From NCBI RefSeq assembly GCF_050908235.1, contig NZ_CP194340.1: a DNA stretch of 64,000 nt, one strand, 5' to 3'. Positions 8,051 through 17,176 of the stretch are shown here, piece after piece; position 1 is the first letter of the stretch, and each line of letters starts with the position of its first letter. The stretch comes from Pseudoramibacter alactolyticus. GTDB taxonomy: Bacteria; Bacillota; Clostridia; Eubacteriales; Eubacteriaceae. The notes beneath the pieces are model-generated. The model was not told the DNA's origin. It made no database searches and was given only the letters and a program-made list of their open reading frames with translations. The position numbers and the translations under genes were made by a program.

Positions 8051-8065
8051 GCAAATGAGATGCCA
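8051..8065 (-). promoter_or_regulatory. Sigma-54 (-24/-12) promoter of the leftward operon
   Basis: Read on the minus strand the sequence is TGGCATCTCATTTGC: the -24 GG and -12 GC are 10 nt apart and flanked by the expected bases (consensus TGGCAC-N5-TTGC, one mismatch). Transcription would start near 8039 and run into the DUF1097 and hydrolase genes. The adjacent, divergent sigma-54 activator gene is the obvious regulator. Confidence 0.82.
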
Positions 8066-8349
8066 AAATGATGGTTTGTTTAAAATAATGTTAATGATTT
8101 AGCCGTGCATTATTTTTAAACAAAAAGGTCGGCAGATTGGCATCCTTTGAATGTGGAAAACAGTGATTTTGAATGAAAGTTAATTTTGATACTCGCACAG
8201 TACAAAATCGTAAAATAGTATAAATTCTATTTGATTGAAGGGTGGGAGTACGCTATTCTGTAAAAAGAAGTGTATGAAATAGAAACAGGCCAGCCGCACG
8301 GATGTTTGTTATTCGCATGCACGCACAATGATGAAGGGGGAGAATCAAC

Positions 8350-9759
8350 ATGATACCGGAAGAATTAAAAAGGTTGTTTGCCAGTGCGCTCTTTAATGAA
8401 ATCATGGACAGCATCGAAGATGTTGTGATGATCATTGACGCAACGACGAAAGTAATCTTTGTCAATCAATCCTATGAGCGGGTTTTTAAAGTGCCGCGGC
8501 GCAAGATCCTGGGGAAGCAGCTGGATGAGATCGAGGGGAGCAATGCCTGTGCGATTCAGGCGATGAAGACTGGCGATCCGGTCAAGCACCAAACGGAATT
8601 TTTGAAATCCATGAAAATTGACTCTCAGGGCGTTTCGTATCCGCTGAAATACAATGGTCAAATTATCGGCGGGGTTTCAATTTTTAACAATGTCGCGAAT
8701 TATCTGGGTATTTATTCCAAATTGCGGCGATCATTGGAAATGAACCGTTACTTATCGGAACGCTTATCGGCCTATGTCGAAGACCTGCCGTCACGCGAAT
8801 TTATCACCGTTAACCGACAGATGAAGCTGATCCTCGGCCTGGCGATAAAGGTGGCGGCCTCCGACTCGACGGTTTTAATTCGCGGGGAGAGCGGGACCGG
8901 CAAAGAGATCATCGCGCGGATGATCCATGCCAACAGCCCGCGCAAGGACGAAGAATTCGTCACGGTAAATTGCGCAGCAATTCCGGACAATTTGCTGGAA
9001 AGTGAATTATTCGGGTATGTGGGCGGCGCGTTTACCGGGGCGAACAAAGAAGGCAAAGCCGGAAAATTTGAACTCGCGCAAAACGGGACCATTTTTCTCG
9101 ATGAGATTGGCGACATGGATATGAACATGCAGGTGAAACTGCTGCGGGTGCTTCAGGAGCGGGAGGTGGAGCGCATTGGCGGCGCGGCGCCCATTCCGCT
9201 CAACATCCGCATCATTGCGGCAACCAATCAGGATCTGGAGAAACTCATTTTGGATGGAAAGTTCCGGGAAGACCTTTATTATCGGCTCAATGTGGTGGAG
9301 ATCCGGACCACGCCCCTGCGGGATCGGCGGGAGGATATTCCTATTTTAATCACCCATTTCATAAAAAAATTCACAGATGACCATTATGTGGTGACGCCGT
9401 CGGTAATCGATATTCTAACCCATTACGATTGGCCGGGCAATGTTCGCGAGCTGCAGAATGTGATTGAACGGGCCTGCATTTTAAGTTCCGAAAAAATCAT
9501 CGACGTCTTTGCGCTGCCGAATCGCCTGATTTCGGAAGAATTAAAAAAAGATGAGGGTGGAACTGAATTCGGCAGCGACGGGAACAAAGACGACGCCTTT
9601 AATTTGAGACGCCGAACGGCGGCGCTGGAAAAACGCCTGATTTGTCAGGCGCTGCGTCAATGCCAGAATAAATCGGAGGCGATCGAAAAATTAGGGATTT
9701 CGCGCAGTGCCTTTTATCAAAAGCTCAAGCAATACGGAATTGACGAGCAGTGGTTTTAA
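8350..9759 (+). CDS. Sigma-54-dependent transcriptional activator with PAS-like sensor
   Basis: 469 residues. Residues about 15-115 form a PAS-like sensory domain (EIMDSIEDVVMIIDATTKVI). The central AAA+ domain (about 148-385) has Walker A GESGTGKE (179-186), the sigma-54 contact loop GAFTGA (226-231) and Walker B GTIFLDE (246-252). The C-terminus has a Fis-type helix-turn-helix (EAIEKLGISRSAFYQKLKQY). The domain order is that of RocR/PrdR-like regulators of amino acid and carboxylic acid catabolism in clostridia. There is no receiver domain, so a small-molecule signal is likely. ATG 8350 follows AAGGGGGAG. Near-consensus sigma-54 promoters on both sides suggest that it drives both flanking operons. 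Confidence 0.95.
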   Translation: MIPEELKRLFASALFNEIMDSIEDVVMIIDATTKVIFVNQSYERVFKVPRRKILGKQLDEIEGSNACAIQAMKTGDPVKHQTEFLKSMKIDSQGVSYPLKYNGQIIGGVSIFNNVANYLGIYSKLRRSLEMNRYLSERLSAYVEDLPSREFITVNRQMKLILGLAIKVAASDSTVLIRGESGTGKEIIARMIHANSPRKDEEFVTVNCAAIPDNLLESELFGYVGGAFTGANKEGKAGKFELAQNGTIFLDEIGDMDMNMQVKLLRVLQEREVERIGGAAPIPLNIRIIAATNQDLEKLILDGKFREDLYYRLNVVEIRTTPLRDRREDIPILITHFIKKFTDDHYVVTPSVIDILTHYDWPGNVRELQNVIERACILSSEKIIDVFALPNRLISEELKKDEGGTEFGSDGNKDDAFNLRRRTAALEKRLICQALRQCQNKSEAIEKLGISRSAFYQKLKQYGIDEQWF

Positions 9760-9807
9760 AAAAGCGGGTGAAAACGTCGGTTGTTTGAATAGCGGACAAA
9801 AAGATCT

Positions 9808-9858
9808 AAAAGCTGTTTTGAAGTGTGTTTATTTAGCATAGTTCGGCAGCTTTTTTTT
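9808..9858 (+). terminator. Weak intrinsic terminator after the activator gene
   Basis: AAAAGCTG (9808-9815) pairs with CAGCTTTT (9847-9854), followed by further T residues. The 31-nt loop makes it a weak candidate. The rest of 9760-10137 holds no gene; it carries the sigma-54 promoter described separately. Confidence 0.45.
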
Positions 9859-9978
9859 GACTTAAAATAAAATGGAGCCGATTAAAAGGGAAAAATAAAA
9901 AAATTATGGTCATGAAAATCAGTTTTTTAGCGAAGAAGAGAGAAGAAGATCAAAAAATAGATACGCTGATTTCAAAAG

Positions 9979-9993
9979 TGGCATCAAAATTGC
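9979..9993 (+). promoter_or_regulatory. Sigma-54 (-24/-12) promoter of the rightward CoA operon
   Basis: TGGCATCAAAATTGC matches the -24/-12 consensus with the correct spacing and has the same TGGCAT half as the leftward promoter at 8051-8065. Transcription would begin near 10005, leaving a leader of about 130 nt before the SDR gene. I did not find a clear shared enhancer repeat for the activator. Confidence 0.85.
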
Positions 9994-10137
9994 GGAATCA
10001 ATAAGACGAACGGAGAAAATTGTCGATGGCTTTTAGGATCGCGGATGTATTCCGTCGCGAATGATAAAAGATAGACAACCTCGGTGTTCAGAATTCAAAT
10101 GTTCCTGTGTATTCAAAGTGGAAAGAAGGAGAGCATT

Positions 10138-10971
10138 ATGACAAAGCGATTAGATGGCAAAGTGGCGCTCGTGACCGGTGCGGCGAGGGGCTTGGGCAGA
10201 GCTTATGCCCTGCGGCTGGCAGAACTCGGCGCCGATGTCGGGGTGATCGACATCAACCTGAAATCCTACGAAGAATTTGAAGGCGAAGCCAAGCTCATGA
10301 CGGCGGGCAGCACCATGGACGAAGTGAGAACCTTAGGGGTGAAGTCGGTCGGTGCGGAAGCGGACATCACCAAGCGCGAAGAAGTTTATGCGGCGGTCAA
10401 AAAAATAGAAGACGCATTGGGGCCGATTGATATTCTGGTTTGCAACGCCGGCGGCGGCATGGGCGCGCCAGACGGCAATAAGGCGGCGCAGATCAACTGG
10501 GAGCAGTTTTACGGTGTGACGGAACGCAATTATTACGGCACGGTTTATACCTGCAACGCCGTGGTGCCCGGCATGAAGGCGAGAGGCTACGGCAAAGTGA
10601 TCAACGTGATTTCCGTCGGCGGGCTGATTGCCAATAGCGACGGAAGCTATGCCCACTACGGCTCTGCCAAGGCTGCCATCCGCCAGTACACGATGGAACT
10701 GGCCCAGGAATGCGGCCGCTACAATGTGACCTGCAACTGCATCGCCCCCGGCTTTATCGCAACGGGTCGGCTGGTGGAAAATTACAGGAAAGCCGGCGAA
10801 GGCACCTTTCTGCGCAACGTGGCCATGAAGCGCTTCGGAACACCGGAAGACTGCGCCAACGTCATCGAATTTTTGGCGACCGACCTGTCGTCCTATGTCA
10901 ACGGGGCCGTGATTGAAGTGACCGGCGGCACCGTCGGCCGCATGATCATGAACGAACCGTCGGAAGCATAA
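10138..10971 (+). CDS. Short-chain dehydrogenase/reductase, first gene of the sigma-54 operon
   Basis: This 277-residue classical SDR has the cofactor motif TGAARGLG (residues 13-20), the NAG motif in LVCNAGGGMG, and the catalytic Ser...Tyr-x-x-x-Lys set in VISVGG and YAHYGSAK. VIDI after the second strand suggests a preference for NAD(H) (an acidic residue at that position). An insert of about 20 residues after it (YEEFEGEAKLMTAGSTMDEV) resembles carveol- or mycofactocin-type SDRs. ATG 10138 has AAGGAGAG 5 nt upstream; the longer GTG frame from 10084 lacks one. In this operon it probably oxidises a hydroxyl group of the substrate or of its acyl-CoA, but the substrate is not evident. Confidence 0.88.
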   Translation: MTKRLDGKVALVTGAARGLGRAYALRLAELGADVGVIDINLKSYEEFEGEAKLMTAGSTMDEVRTLGVKSVGAEADITKREEVYAAVKKIEDALGPIDILVCNAGGGMGAPDGNKAAQINWEQFYGVTERNYYGTVYTCNAVVPGMKARGYGKVINVISVGGLIANSDGSYAHYGSAKAAIRQYTMELAQECGRYNVTCNCIAPGFIATGRLVENYRKAGEGTFLRNVAMKRFGTPEDCANVIEFLATDLSSYVNGAVIEVTGGTVGRMIMNEPSEA

Positions 10972-11001
10972 GCAGATAGTCACAGGGAGGAAACAATCAA
11001 T

Positions 11002-12291
11002 ATGAGCAGATGGGAAAAGCTTGAAAAGAAACCGGCGCCGATGTTTACGGAGGCATTCGGCGCCCTGACCGGCATCCGCGTTTTGCTTAACGGGTCGGTG
11101 GTGGCGGCGCCCTTTGCGGCAACCATGCTCAGCGACTTTGGTGCCGAAGTGATCGCCCTTGAAAGACCGAAAACCAAAGGTGATCCGGCCAGACATCAGA
11201 TGCCGCAGGTTTGGGAAGGGGACGCCCATATCAGCGGCGCCTGGGCGCAAAATGCCAGAAACAAGCTGAGCTTTGCGCTGGAAACCAACTTTAAAAAGGT
11301 TCCCGAGTCCAAGGAAATCTTCTTTTCGCTCATCAAGGAATGCGATGTCTGGATTGAAAACATCGTCTGGATTGAAAAATTGGGACTGACCGATGAAATG
11401 CTGCTGAAGGTTAACCCCAAACTCATCATTTGTCATGTGAGCGGCTTCGGGACGCCGGGCTTCGGCGGCGAAACCCAGTATCTGAACCGCGCGTGCTACG
11501 ATCCGCTGGCCCAGGCCGAATCCGGCTGGTGCCTGCTCCAGGGTTTCCCGGACAAGCCGCCGTATTACGCCCAGCAATACATCGGCGATTACCTTTCGGG
11601 GATGTTTGCTGTCAACGGGATCCTAATGGCGCTGTGCCACGTCGAAAAGACGGGCAAGGGCCAGGTAGTCGACGCCACCCTGGTCGAAAGCTTCATGCGC
11701 GTCATGGATGACAACTTTGTTCTCTGGGATCAGGAAAGCATTCAAAAACAGCGCCAGGGCGTCAAGCAATTGACCTATCAGCCGGCCGGCATCTTTGAAA
11801 CGAAGGACGGCAAGTTCATCAACCTCGGCACCTATGGCAAAGGCCCCTACGAAAAAGTGATGAAGGCCTTCGGCTTCGATTTGGACAAATATTCCTACGA
11901 AGCGGCTGGCGGCAGCGCCGAGGCGCTCCAAAGTCTCGAAGGGAAAGAGCTGGACCAGATGTTTGCCGATTACTTTATAAGCCACACGGCGGACGAAGCC
12001 ATCGAGGTGCTGCTCGAAAATAAACTCGGTGCAGCGGTCATTAAAGACTGCCAGGATGTTATGGGCGAAAAGCACTGGCAGGAAAGAGGCGATTGGGTGA
12101 CCTATCACGACCAGACCCTCGACAAGGATATCGTCGCCTTTGGCTTTGCGCCGAAGCTATCTGAGACGCCGGGCAAGGTCTGGCGCGGCGCACCGCGGTT
12201 GGGGCAGGACATGGAGGCCATCATGACCCGGCTTCTGGACTACACCCCGGAAGAAATTGAAGCCATGCGAGGCAAGGGCATTATCGACTAA
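11002..12291 (+). CDS. CaiB/BaiF (class III) CoA-transferase
   Basis: 429 residues of the class III CoA-transferase family, which moves CoA between an acyl-CoA and a free acid without a ping-pong enzyme-CoA stage. The family start GIRVLLNGSVVAAPFAATML and DFGAEVIALERP are at about residues 20-60, and the segment VNGILMALCHVEKTGKGQVVD is typical of the middle. At the expected catalytic Asp position the sequence reads IGDYLSGMFAVNG (Asp near residue 196). A GGGAGG ribosome binding site precedes the ATG, 30 nt after the SDR gene. It presumably activates the operon's acid substrate, or recycles CoA from the end product, ahead of the radical dehydratase. Confidence 0.92.
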   Translation: MSRWEKLEKKPAPMFTEAFGALTGIRVLLNGSVVAAPFAATMLSDFGAEVIALERPKTKGDPARHQMPQVWEGDAHISGAWAQNARNKLSFALETNFKKVPESKEIFFSLIKECDVWIENIVWIEKLGLTDEMLLKVNPKLIICHVSGFGTPGFGGETQYLNRACYDPLAQAESGWCLLQGFPDKPPYYAQQYIGDYLSGMFAVNGILMALCHVEKTGKGQVVDATLVESFMRVMDDNFVLWDQESIQKQRQGVKQLTYQPAGIFETKDGKFINLGTYGKGPYEKVMKAFGFDLDKYSYEAAGGSAEALQSLEGKELDQMFADYFISHTADEAIEVLLENKLGAAVIKDCQDVMGEKHWQERGDWVTYHDQTLDKDIVAFGFAPKLSETPGKVWRGAPRLGQDMEAIMTRLLDYTPEEIEAMRGKGIID

Positions 12292-12354
12292 ACCGGTATC
12301 CGGCAGCGCGGGGGCTGCCGTTTCATTCATTCGCAAAAGAAGGAGGTGAGAGCA

Positions 12355-12654
12355 ATGGCATCAGAAGCGCTGCTGGAAAAATTAGATGCATTCTTCGACG
12401 CAGATATCAACGAATATCTCAGCGAGCACCATGGCGGGGCAGAGGTGGTGGATGTGGAAGGCGATGAGCTGATCATTCGCCTGACCGGCAAATGCCGGGG
12501 CTGTTTGTCCATGAGTCAGACCGTCGACGGCATCATCCTCAAAAAAGTCAGCGCGGTTTTTCCGTTTATCAAAAAGGTGACGGTCACCGACGACGTCAGC
12601 GACGAGGTGTTCGCCATGGCGGCAGGATTATTCACCTCGGCCCGTTATGTTTAA
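12355..12654 (+). CDS. NifU-like C-terminal domain (Fe-S carrier) protein
   Basis: 99 residues related to the NifU/Nfu C-terminal domain, which carries or delivers iron-sulfur clusters through a CxxC pair, here GKCRGCLSMSQT (C at about 45 and 48). The start is ATG 12355, 9 nt after a perfect AGGAGGTGA. Placed directly before a radical dehydratase that needs a [4Fe-4S] cluster, it may be a dedicated cluster donor. Lineage-specific Nfu proteins in catabolic operons are uncommon, and the link is inferred from position alone. Confidence 0.75.
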   Translation: MASEALLEKLDAFFDADINEYLSEHHGGAEVVDVEGDELIIRLTGKCRGCLSMSQTVDGIILKKVSAVFPFIKKVTVTDDVSDEVFAMAAGLFTSARYV

Positions 12655-12721
12655 AACAGCAAGCCGTTTTGACAATGGATGATAGAAAAATCTGAAAATT
12701 TTTAAAAAGAAGGAGATAAAA

Positions 12722-14284
12722 ATGGGTGTTGGAACGTATGACGCGTATATTGAACGCATGAAGCAAATGAAACCGAATATTTATTTGAACGGCGAATGTG
12801 TCGACCGGATGGGACCGTGGAACGAAGCGGGTTTCTGGGTGATGAAGCAGTGCTACGACATGGCCAACGATCCGGCCTATGCCGATGTGTGCACGGCCAA
12901 GTCGCACCTGACGGGGGAAATCATCAACCGCTGCACCCACATCCACCAGTCCCAGGAAGATCTGCTCAACAAACAGCTGATGACGCGGCTGGTCTGCCAC
13001 CATGTGGGCGGCTGTATGCAGCGGTGCATGGGCACCGACGCCTTAAACGCCATCGCCGTCGTCTCCTACGACTGCGACCAGGCCACCGGCACCAACTATC
13101 ACGAAAGGTTCAATAAATATCTGGAATACTGCCAGGCGAACGACCTGATCTGCAACTGTGCCCAGACCGACGTCAAGGGCAGCCGCAATTCCAAATACAA
13201 GCGCGCCCATGAACAGCCCGATCCGGACATGTTCCTCCACATCATCAAGACGGACGTGGACGGCATCGGCGTCGACGGCAAACCCTGCAAGGGCGTCATC
13301 GTCCGGGGGGCTAAAATTTGCAACTCCAACGCGCCCTACGTCGACGAGATCATCGCCAACCCGACGAAGTTCATGGGCCGCGGCGACGAAGGCTACGCCG
13401 TGGCGTTCGCGCTGCCGGCAGACTGGCCGGGCCTTAAGCTGATGGCGCTGCCGGGCAAGCATCACAAACGCAAACACCTGCAGGCACCGTTTAACCAGAA
13501 CGGGGACAATGAATCGCTGACGATCTTCGACGATGTGTTCGTGCCGGAAGAGCGCCTGTTCTTAAACGGCTTCGACAACCCGGACGTCGTGCAGTACGCC
13601 GGCTATTTAGCTTTGATGTTTGCCCATTTCCACAGACATTCCTACACCGGCTGCAAGACCGCCGTGTCGGAAATTATCGCTTCTCAGGCAGCGCTCGTTG
13701 CGGATGTGAACGACATCGCCAAGGCGCCCCACGTCCGTTCAAAGATCTGCGACATCATCGGCACAGCCGAACTCGTCTTTGCCGCCGGTCAGGCTTCCGC
13801 CTATCGGGCGATCCAGTTCCCGAACGGCTCCTGGGTGCCGGATGAAATCCTGACCAACGCGGGGCGCCGCCTGGCCGGACACAACATCTATCACGAATAC
13901 GAAATCTTAGCCGACCTCACCGGGGGGATCTGCGCCTCGCTGCCGACGGAGGAAAGCTTCTTCGCGCCGGAAACCGCCGATTTGTGCAACAAATATATCA
14001 TGCGCAACCCGGCCTACACCGCGGAAGAAACCCACCGCGTCATGCGGATGATGGAAGACAAGCTCTGTGATCCCTTCGAAGGGGCGCAGTGCGTGGCCGG
14101 GGTCCACGGGGGCGGATCGCCCCTGATGGAAGAAATCACGATGATGAGCCGCTACGATCTGGAAGAGCTCAAGAAGATCGCCAAATACCTGGCGGGCTTC
14201 GACGGGGTGGACTGCCCGCGTTACGAACGGGCGACGGCCACGCCCCGGGCCATGCTCGACCGCTTTAAGAAGACGCAGAAATAG
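12722..14284 (+). CDS. 4-hydroxybutyryl-CoA dehydratase-like [4Fe-4S]/FAD radical enzyme
   Basis: 520 residues of the 4-hydroxyphenylacetate 3-monooxygenase/4-hydroxybutyryl-CoA dehydratase family. The cluster ligands of the Clostridium aminobutyricum dehydratase (C99, C103, H292, C299) all have counterparts: C98 and C102 in GGCMQRCMG, and H304 and C311 in HFHRHSYTGC, with the same 7-residue spacing. The catalytic tyrosine four residues after the histidine is also present (Y308). It is therefore a dehydratase-type member, not a flavin monooxygenase. About 30 extra residues relative to the clostridial enzyme and a different gene neighbourhood suggest a substrate other than 4-hydroxybutyryl-CoA, though that compound remains possible. 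AAGGAG precedes the ATG. Confidence 0.9.
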   Translation: MGVGTYDAYIERMKQMKPNIYLNGECVDRMGPWNEAGFWVMKQCYDMANDPAYADVCTAKSHLTGEIINRCTHIHQSQEDLLNKQLMTRLVCHHVGGCMQRCMGTDALNAIAVVSYDCDQATGTNYHERFNKYLEYCQANDLICNCAQTDVKGSRNSKYKRAHEQPDPDMFLHIIKTDVDGIGVDGKPCKGVIVRGAKICNSNAPYVDEIIANPTKFMGRGDEGYAVAFALPADWPGLKLMALPGKHHKRKHLQAPFNQNGDNESLTIFDDVFVPEERLFLNGFDNPDVVQYAGYLALMFAHFHRHSYTGCKTAVSEIIASQAALVADVNDIAKAPHVRSKICDIIGTAELVFAAGQASAYRAIQFPNGSWVPDEILTNAGRRLAGHNIYHEYEILADLTGGICASLPTEESFFAPETADLCNKYIMRNPAYTAEETHRVMRMMEDKLCDPFEGAQCVAGVHGGGSPLMEEITMMSRYDLEELKKIAKYLAGFDGVDCPRYERATATPRAMLDRFKKTQK

Positions 14285-14293
14285 CGCGCCAAT

Positions 14294-14339
14294 GTCCCGG
14301 GACGAGGCTGCGCTTCGCCTCGAGACAGGTTCTGTCTCG
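14294..14339 (+). other. Run of three palindromes between dehydratase and transporter genes
   Basis: GTCCCGGGAC (14294-14303) is followed by hairpin CGAGGC/GCCTCG (14303-14308, 14317-14322) and hairpin CGAGACAG/CTGTCTCG (14321-14328, 14332-14339). The last two share CG at 14321-14322, so they compete. There is no T-tract, so this is not an ordinary terminator; RNA processing or differential expression of the transporter are possible roles. Confidence 0.5.
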
Positions 14340-14362
14340 GTGCAAATGCCTTAGGAGAGAAA

Positions 14363-15613
14363 ATGAACGCAGAATATAAGACATTTGAAAGTAAAAAAAC
14401 CCTCTACTACATCGCTGGTTTGATAGTTTGCTTTATTTTGGGGATCGGGTATACCTGGTCCGTCGTCCAGACGCCCTTCGTGCAGGCGCTGGGGGGTGAA
14501 TCGGTGACGGCGACGGTGGCCTTGTGTTATACATTGACCGTTTTGTGCTCGACCATGTCGCCGACGATACTGGGCGGGTTCACCAAACATTTAGAGGCGA
14601 ATCAGCTGGTGATTATCGGCGCGGCGCTTTTCGGCGTCGGTTATATCTTGAGTGGTTTTGTGGCGAACATCGCGATGCTTTTCGTCGTGTACGGCCTGAT
14701 GACCGGCGTCGGCACCGGGCTGATGTATCCCACGATGATGGGCTATTCCGCATCGGTTTTTCCGGAAAAGACGGGGATTGCCTCCGGGCTTTTCGCCGGG
14801 GTTTATGGCGGCTCTGCCATGCTGTGGTCGCCGATTCTCGCCAATATGATTGCCGGCCGGGGCATGCGCCAAGCCTTTATCATCATCGGGGCGGCCTGCC
14901 TGGTGATTCTGGTGATCTGCGGGGCGATTATCCGTCCGGTGCCCGAAGGCTATGTGGAATACAAACGGGCGCAGGACAGCGGCGCCGGCGATCAGCCGAA
15001 TGAAGACGCCGATGCGCCGTCGCGGATCGTGAAGGATTTAAACCGGGGCCAGATGGTGAAGACCAGCATGTTTTATGTGGCGGCGGTGACCTTTGCCTTC
15101 GGACTGACCTCCGGGATGATGGTGATCAGCCAGTGCACCCAGATCATGGGCAGCACCTTCGGTCTGTCGATGACGCGGGCCGCGCTTTACGCTTCGCTGC
15201 TCTCCTGCATGAGCATGATCGGCCGGATTTTGTGGGGCGCGGTGACCGACCACACCGATAAATTTGTGACCATCTGCATTATCTGCGCGATTCCAGCCGT
15301 GGCGATGGGCCTTTTGGCCATTTCGCCTTCGATGACGATGACGGTGGTGTGCATGGCGCTGGTTGCGCTTTGCTACGGCGGCTTCGGCGGGACGATCACT
15401 CCGATCACGGCGGATCTGTTCGGCTCGAAATATATCACTGAAAATTACGGTGTGATGTATTTGATGTTCGGGATTGCCGGCCTGATCGGGCCGCGGGTGG
15501 CGGTCACGTTGAACCGCAACGGCGATTACTCGGCGGCCTTCATGGTGGGCTGCGTTTTGGCAGTCATTTCACTGATCGCCGCGTTTATCGTCCGGAAAAA
15601 GGTCAAGCAATAA
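14363..15613 (+). CDS. MFS transporter, oxalate/formate antiporter-like (OFA) family
   Basis: A 416-residue major facilitator protein with about twelve hydrophobic spans in two halves separated by a polar loop (about 195-225, rich in Asp/Glu). The N-terminus (YIAGLIVCFILGIGYTWSVV) and the motif GTGLMYPTMMG in the fourth to fifth span are typical of the OFA family, which moves monocarboxylates such as oxalate, formate, lactate or pyruvate. TAGGAGAG precedes the ATG. Its place in the sigma-54 operon makes it the likely importer of the acid catabolised here, or an exporter or exchanger for the product. Confidence 0.85.
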   Translation: MNAEYKTFESKKTLYYIAGLIVCFILGIGYTWSVVQTPFVQALGGESVTATVALCYTLTVLCSTMSPTILGGFTKHLEANQLVIIGAALFGVGYILSGFVANIAMLFVVYGLMTGVGTGLMYPTMMGYSASVFPEKTGIASGLFAGVYGGSAMLWSPILANMIAGRGMRQAFIIIGAACLVILVICGAIIRPVPEGYVEYKRAQDSGAGDQPNEDADAPSRIVKDLNRGQMVKTSMFYVAAVTFAFGLTSGMMVISQCTQIMGSTFGLSMTRAALYASLLSCMSMIGRILWGAVTDHTDKFVTICIICAIPAVAMGLLAISPSMTMTVVCMALVALCYGGFGGTITPITADLFGSKYITENYGVMYLMFGIAGLIGPRVAVTLNRNGDYSAAFMVGCVLAVISLIAAFIVRKKVKQ

Positions 15614-15675
15614 ATTCACAAAAACGAAAGCGTCCGAAGGTGAGCACAGGTGAGAAGGGACCCAAAGGAACCAAA

Positions 15676-17175
15676 ATGACCATATCAAATCGTTCAACAT
15701 ATCTGAAGGCAAACCCCCAGCGGTTTCGCCAGTCGACATTTTGTGAACTGTTTAAAGAAACGGTCAGCCTATACCCCGATAAAATCGCGGTCAAAGAAGG
15801 AAAGCGGCAGCTGACATACCGAGAGTTAGAGGCGAAAACCAATTGTCTGGCTCATGCGTTGGCGGAGGCTGGGATCGCGTCCGGTGAGATTGTCGGCATT
15901 GCGGCGGGGCAGTCGATCTGTTCCGTGGTGGCGATGATCGGCATCTGGAAAGCGGGCGGGGCCTACACCTATATCGACTATAACTATCCGGAGGCCACCA
16001 AGGCGCGCATCGTCAGCGAGTGCCAGTGTCGATTGGTTTTGGACCAAAGTTTTTACCAAAACATGGATTACACCCGGGACGATCCCATCGATCGTTCCCA
16101 GAGAGACGGTCTGGCCGTGCTGATTTATACATCCAGCACAACGGCCAGCCCCAAGGGCGTGATGATCGAACATCGCAATGTGATGGCGTCCATCGGCAAC
16201 TTCGGCCGCTTTGACCTGACGGATGACGACATCTATGCCATTTTCCCGAGTTTCAGTTTTGTCGCGTCGGTCTTTGATTTGTATGCAGCGCTGTGTCTGG
16301 GATGTACGGCCGTGATCATTCCCCGAAAGGTGAGAAGGCATATTGACGCGCTGCAGGCTTTCTATAAAGAAGAGGCGGTGACCATCACCTTTCTGCCGCC
16401 CCACATGGCCGTCAAATTTCAGAAGATCGACGACGGCCAGACGAAGCTGCGGCTTTTGATTGTGGGCAGCGAAATGGCCAGAAATTTAAAGAAGGCTTCC
16501 TATCGCATCCTCAATGTTTACGGCTCGTCGGAGCTGACGGCCATGATTGCGGCTTATGAAATCTCCGATACCAGAAGCGCCTATCCCATCGGCCGATTAA
16601 ATAATGATATCCGCGGCTACGTGGTGGATGAATCCGGTGCACCAGTGCCAGCTGGTGAAGCCGGGGAATTATGGCTCGCATCCGAGCAGGTGGCCCGGGG
16701 CTATTTGCACAACGAGGAGAAGACGGCGGCGCACTTTATCCGCAATCCGTTTTCTGACGAGCCGGCCTTCCGGTGGCTCTACAAAAGCGGCGATATTGTG
16801 CGGGCGGATAGCGACGGCATTTATCATTATGTCTGCCGGAAGGACAACATGGTGAAGATTCGCGGGTTTCGCGTCGAGATCGACGAGGTCGAAAGGCAGA
16901 TGCGCCAATACGGCGGCATCGGTGAGGTTTGCGTCAAATCCTTCACGGACAGCGGCGGGACCAATATTCTCTGCGGGTATTTTGAAGCAGACACAACACT
17001 CGATGTGAAGGCGGTCAAGGCCTTTCTCAATAAAAAGATGCCCTATTATATGGTGCCGACGGCTTTGTTCCAGGTGGAGAGTCTGCCGCGGACGCCGAGT
17101 GGGAAGATCGCCCGCCGCGCCATTCAAGCGCCGGCGGAAATCAACGATCACCGGTTGTTAAAGGAACGCTATTAA
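15676..17175 (+). CDS. AMP-forming acyl-CoA synthetase / free-standing adenylation enzyme
   Basis: 499 residues of the ANL superfamily. The ATP-binding P-loop is LIYTSSTTASPKGVMIEHRN (about 150-169), and further motifs include NVYGSSELTA (about 280) and YKSGDIVRAD (about 370). The hinge and C-terminal KIRGFRVEIDEVE and the catalytic lysine in TPSGKIARR are intact. The P-loop carries STTA where STG is usual. Overall pattern is close to stand-alone NRPS-type adenylation domains as well as acyl-CoA ligases, so acid activation is certain but the acceptor (CoA or a carrier protein) is not. ATG 15676 after AAAGGA was preferred to the upstream GTG 15640. Confidence 0.85.
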   Translation: MTISNRSTYLKANPQRFRQSTFCELFKETVSLYPDKIAVKEGKRQLTYRELEAKTNCLAHALAEAGIASGEIVGIAAGQSICSVVAMIGIWKAGGAYTYIDYNYPEATKARIVSECQCRLVLDQSFYQNMDYTRDDPIDRSQRDGLAVLIYTSSTTASPKGVMIEHRNVMASIGNFGRFDLTDDDIYAIFPSFSFVASVFDLYAALCLGCTAVIIPRKVRRHIDALQAFYKEEAVTITFLPPHMAVKFQKIDDGQTKLRLLIVGSEMARNLKKASYRILNVYGSSELTAMIAAYEISDTRSAYPIGRLNNDIRGYVVDESGAPVPAGEAGELWLASEQVARGYLHNEEKTAAHFIRNPFSDEPAFRWLYKSGDIVRADSDGIYHYVCRKDNMVKIRGFRVEIDEVERQMRQYGGIGEVCVKSFTDSGGTNILCGYFEADTTLDVKAVKAFLNKKMPYYMVPTALFQVESLPRTPSGKIARRAIQAPAEINDHRLLKERY

Positions 17176-17176
17176 C

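Noticed and set aside
8138..8152. TGGCATCCTTTGAAT as a second sigma-54 promoter toward the activator
   Set aside because: The -24 half matches but no GC is found 10 nt later, so the -12 element is missing.
14303..14339. Terminator after the dehydratase gene
   Set aside because: The hairpins are strong but no T-tract follows and the operon continues in the same direction.
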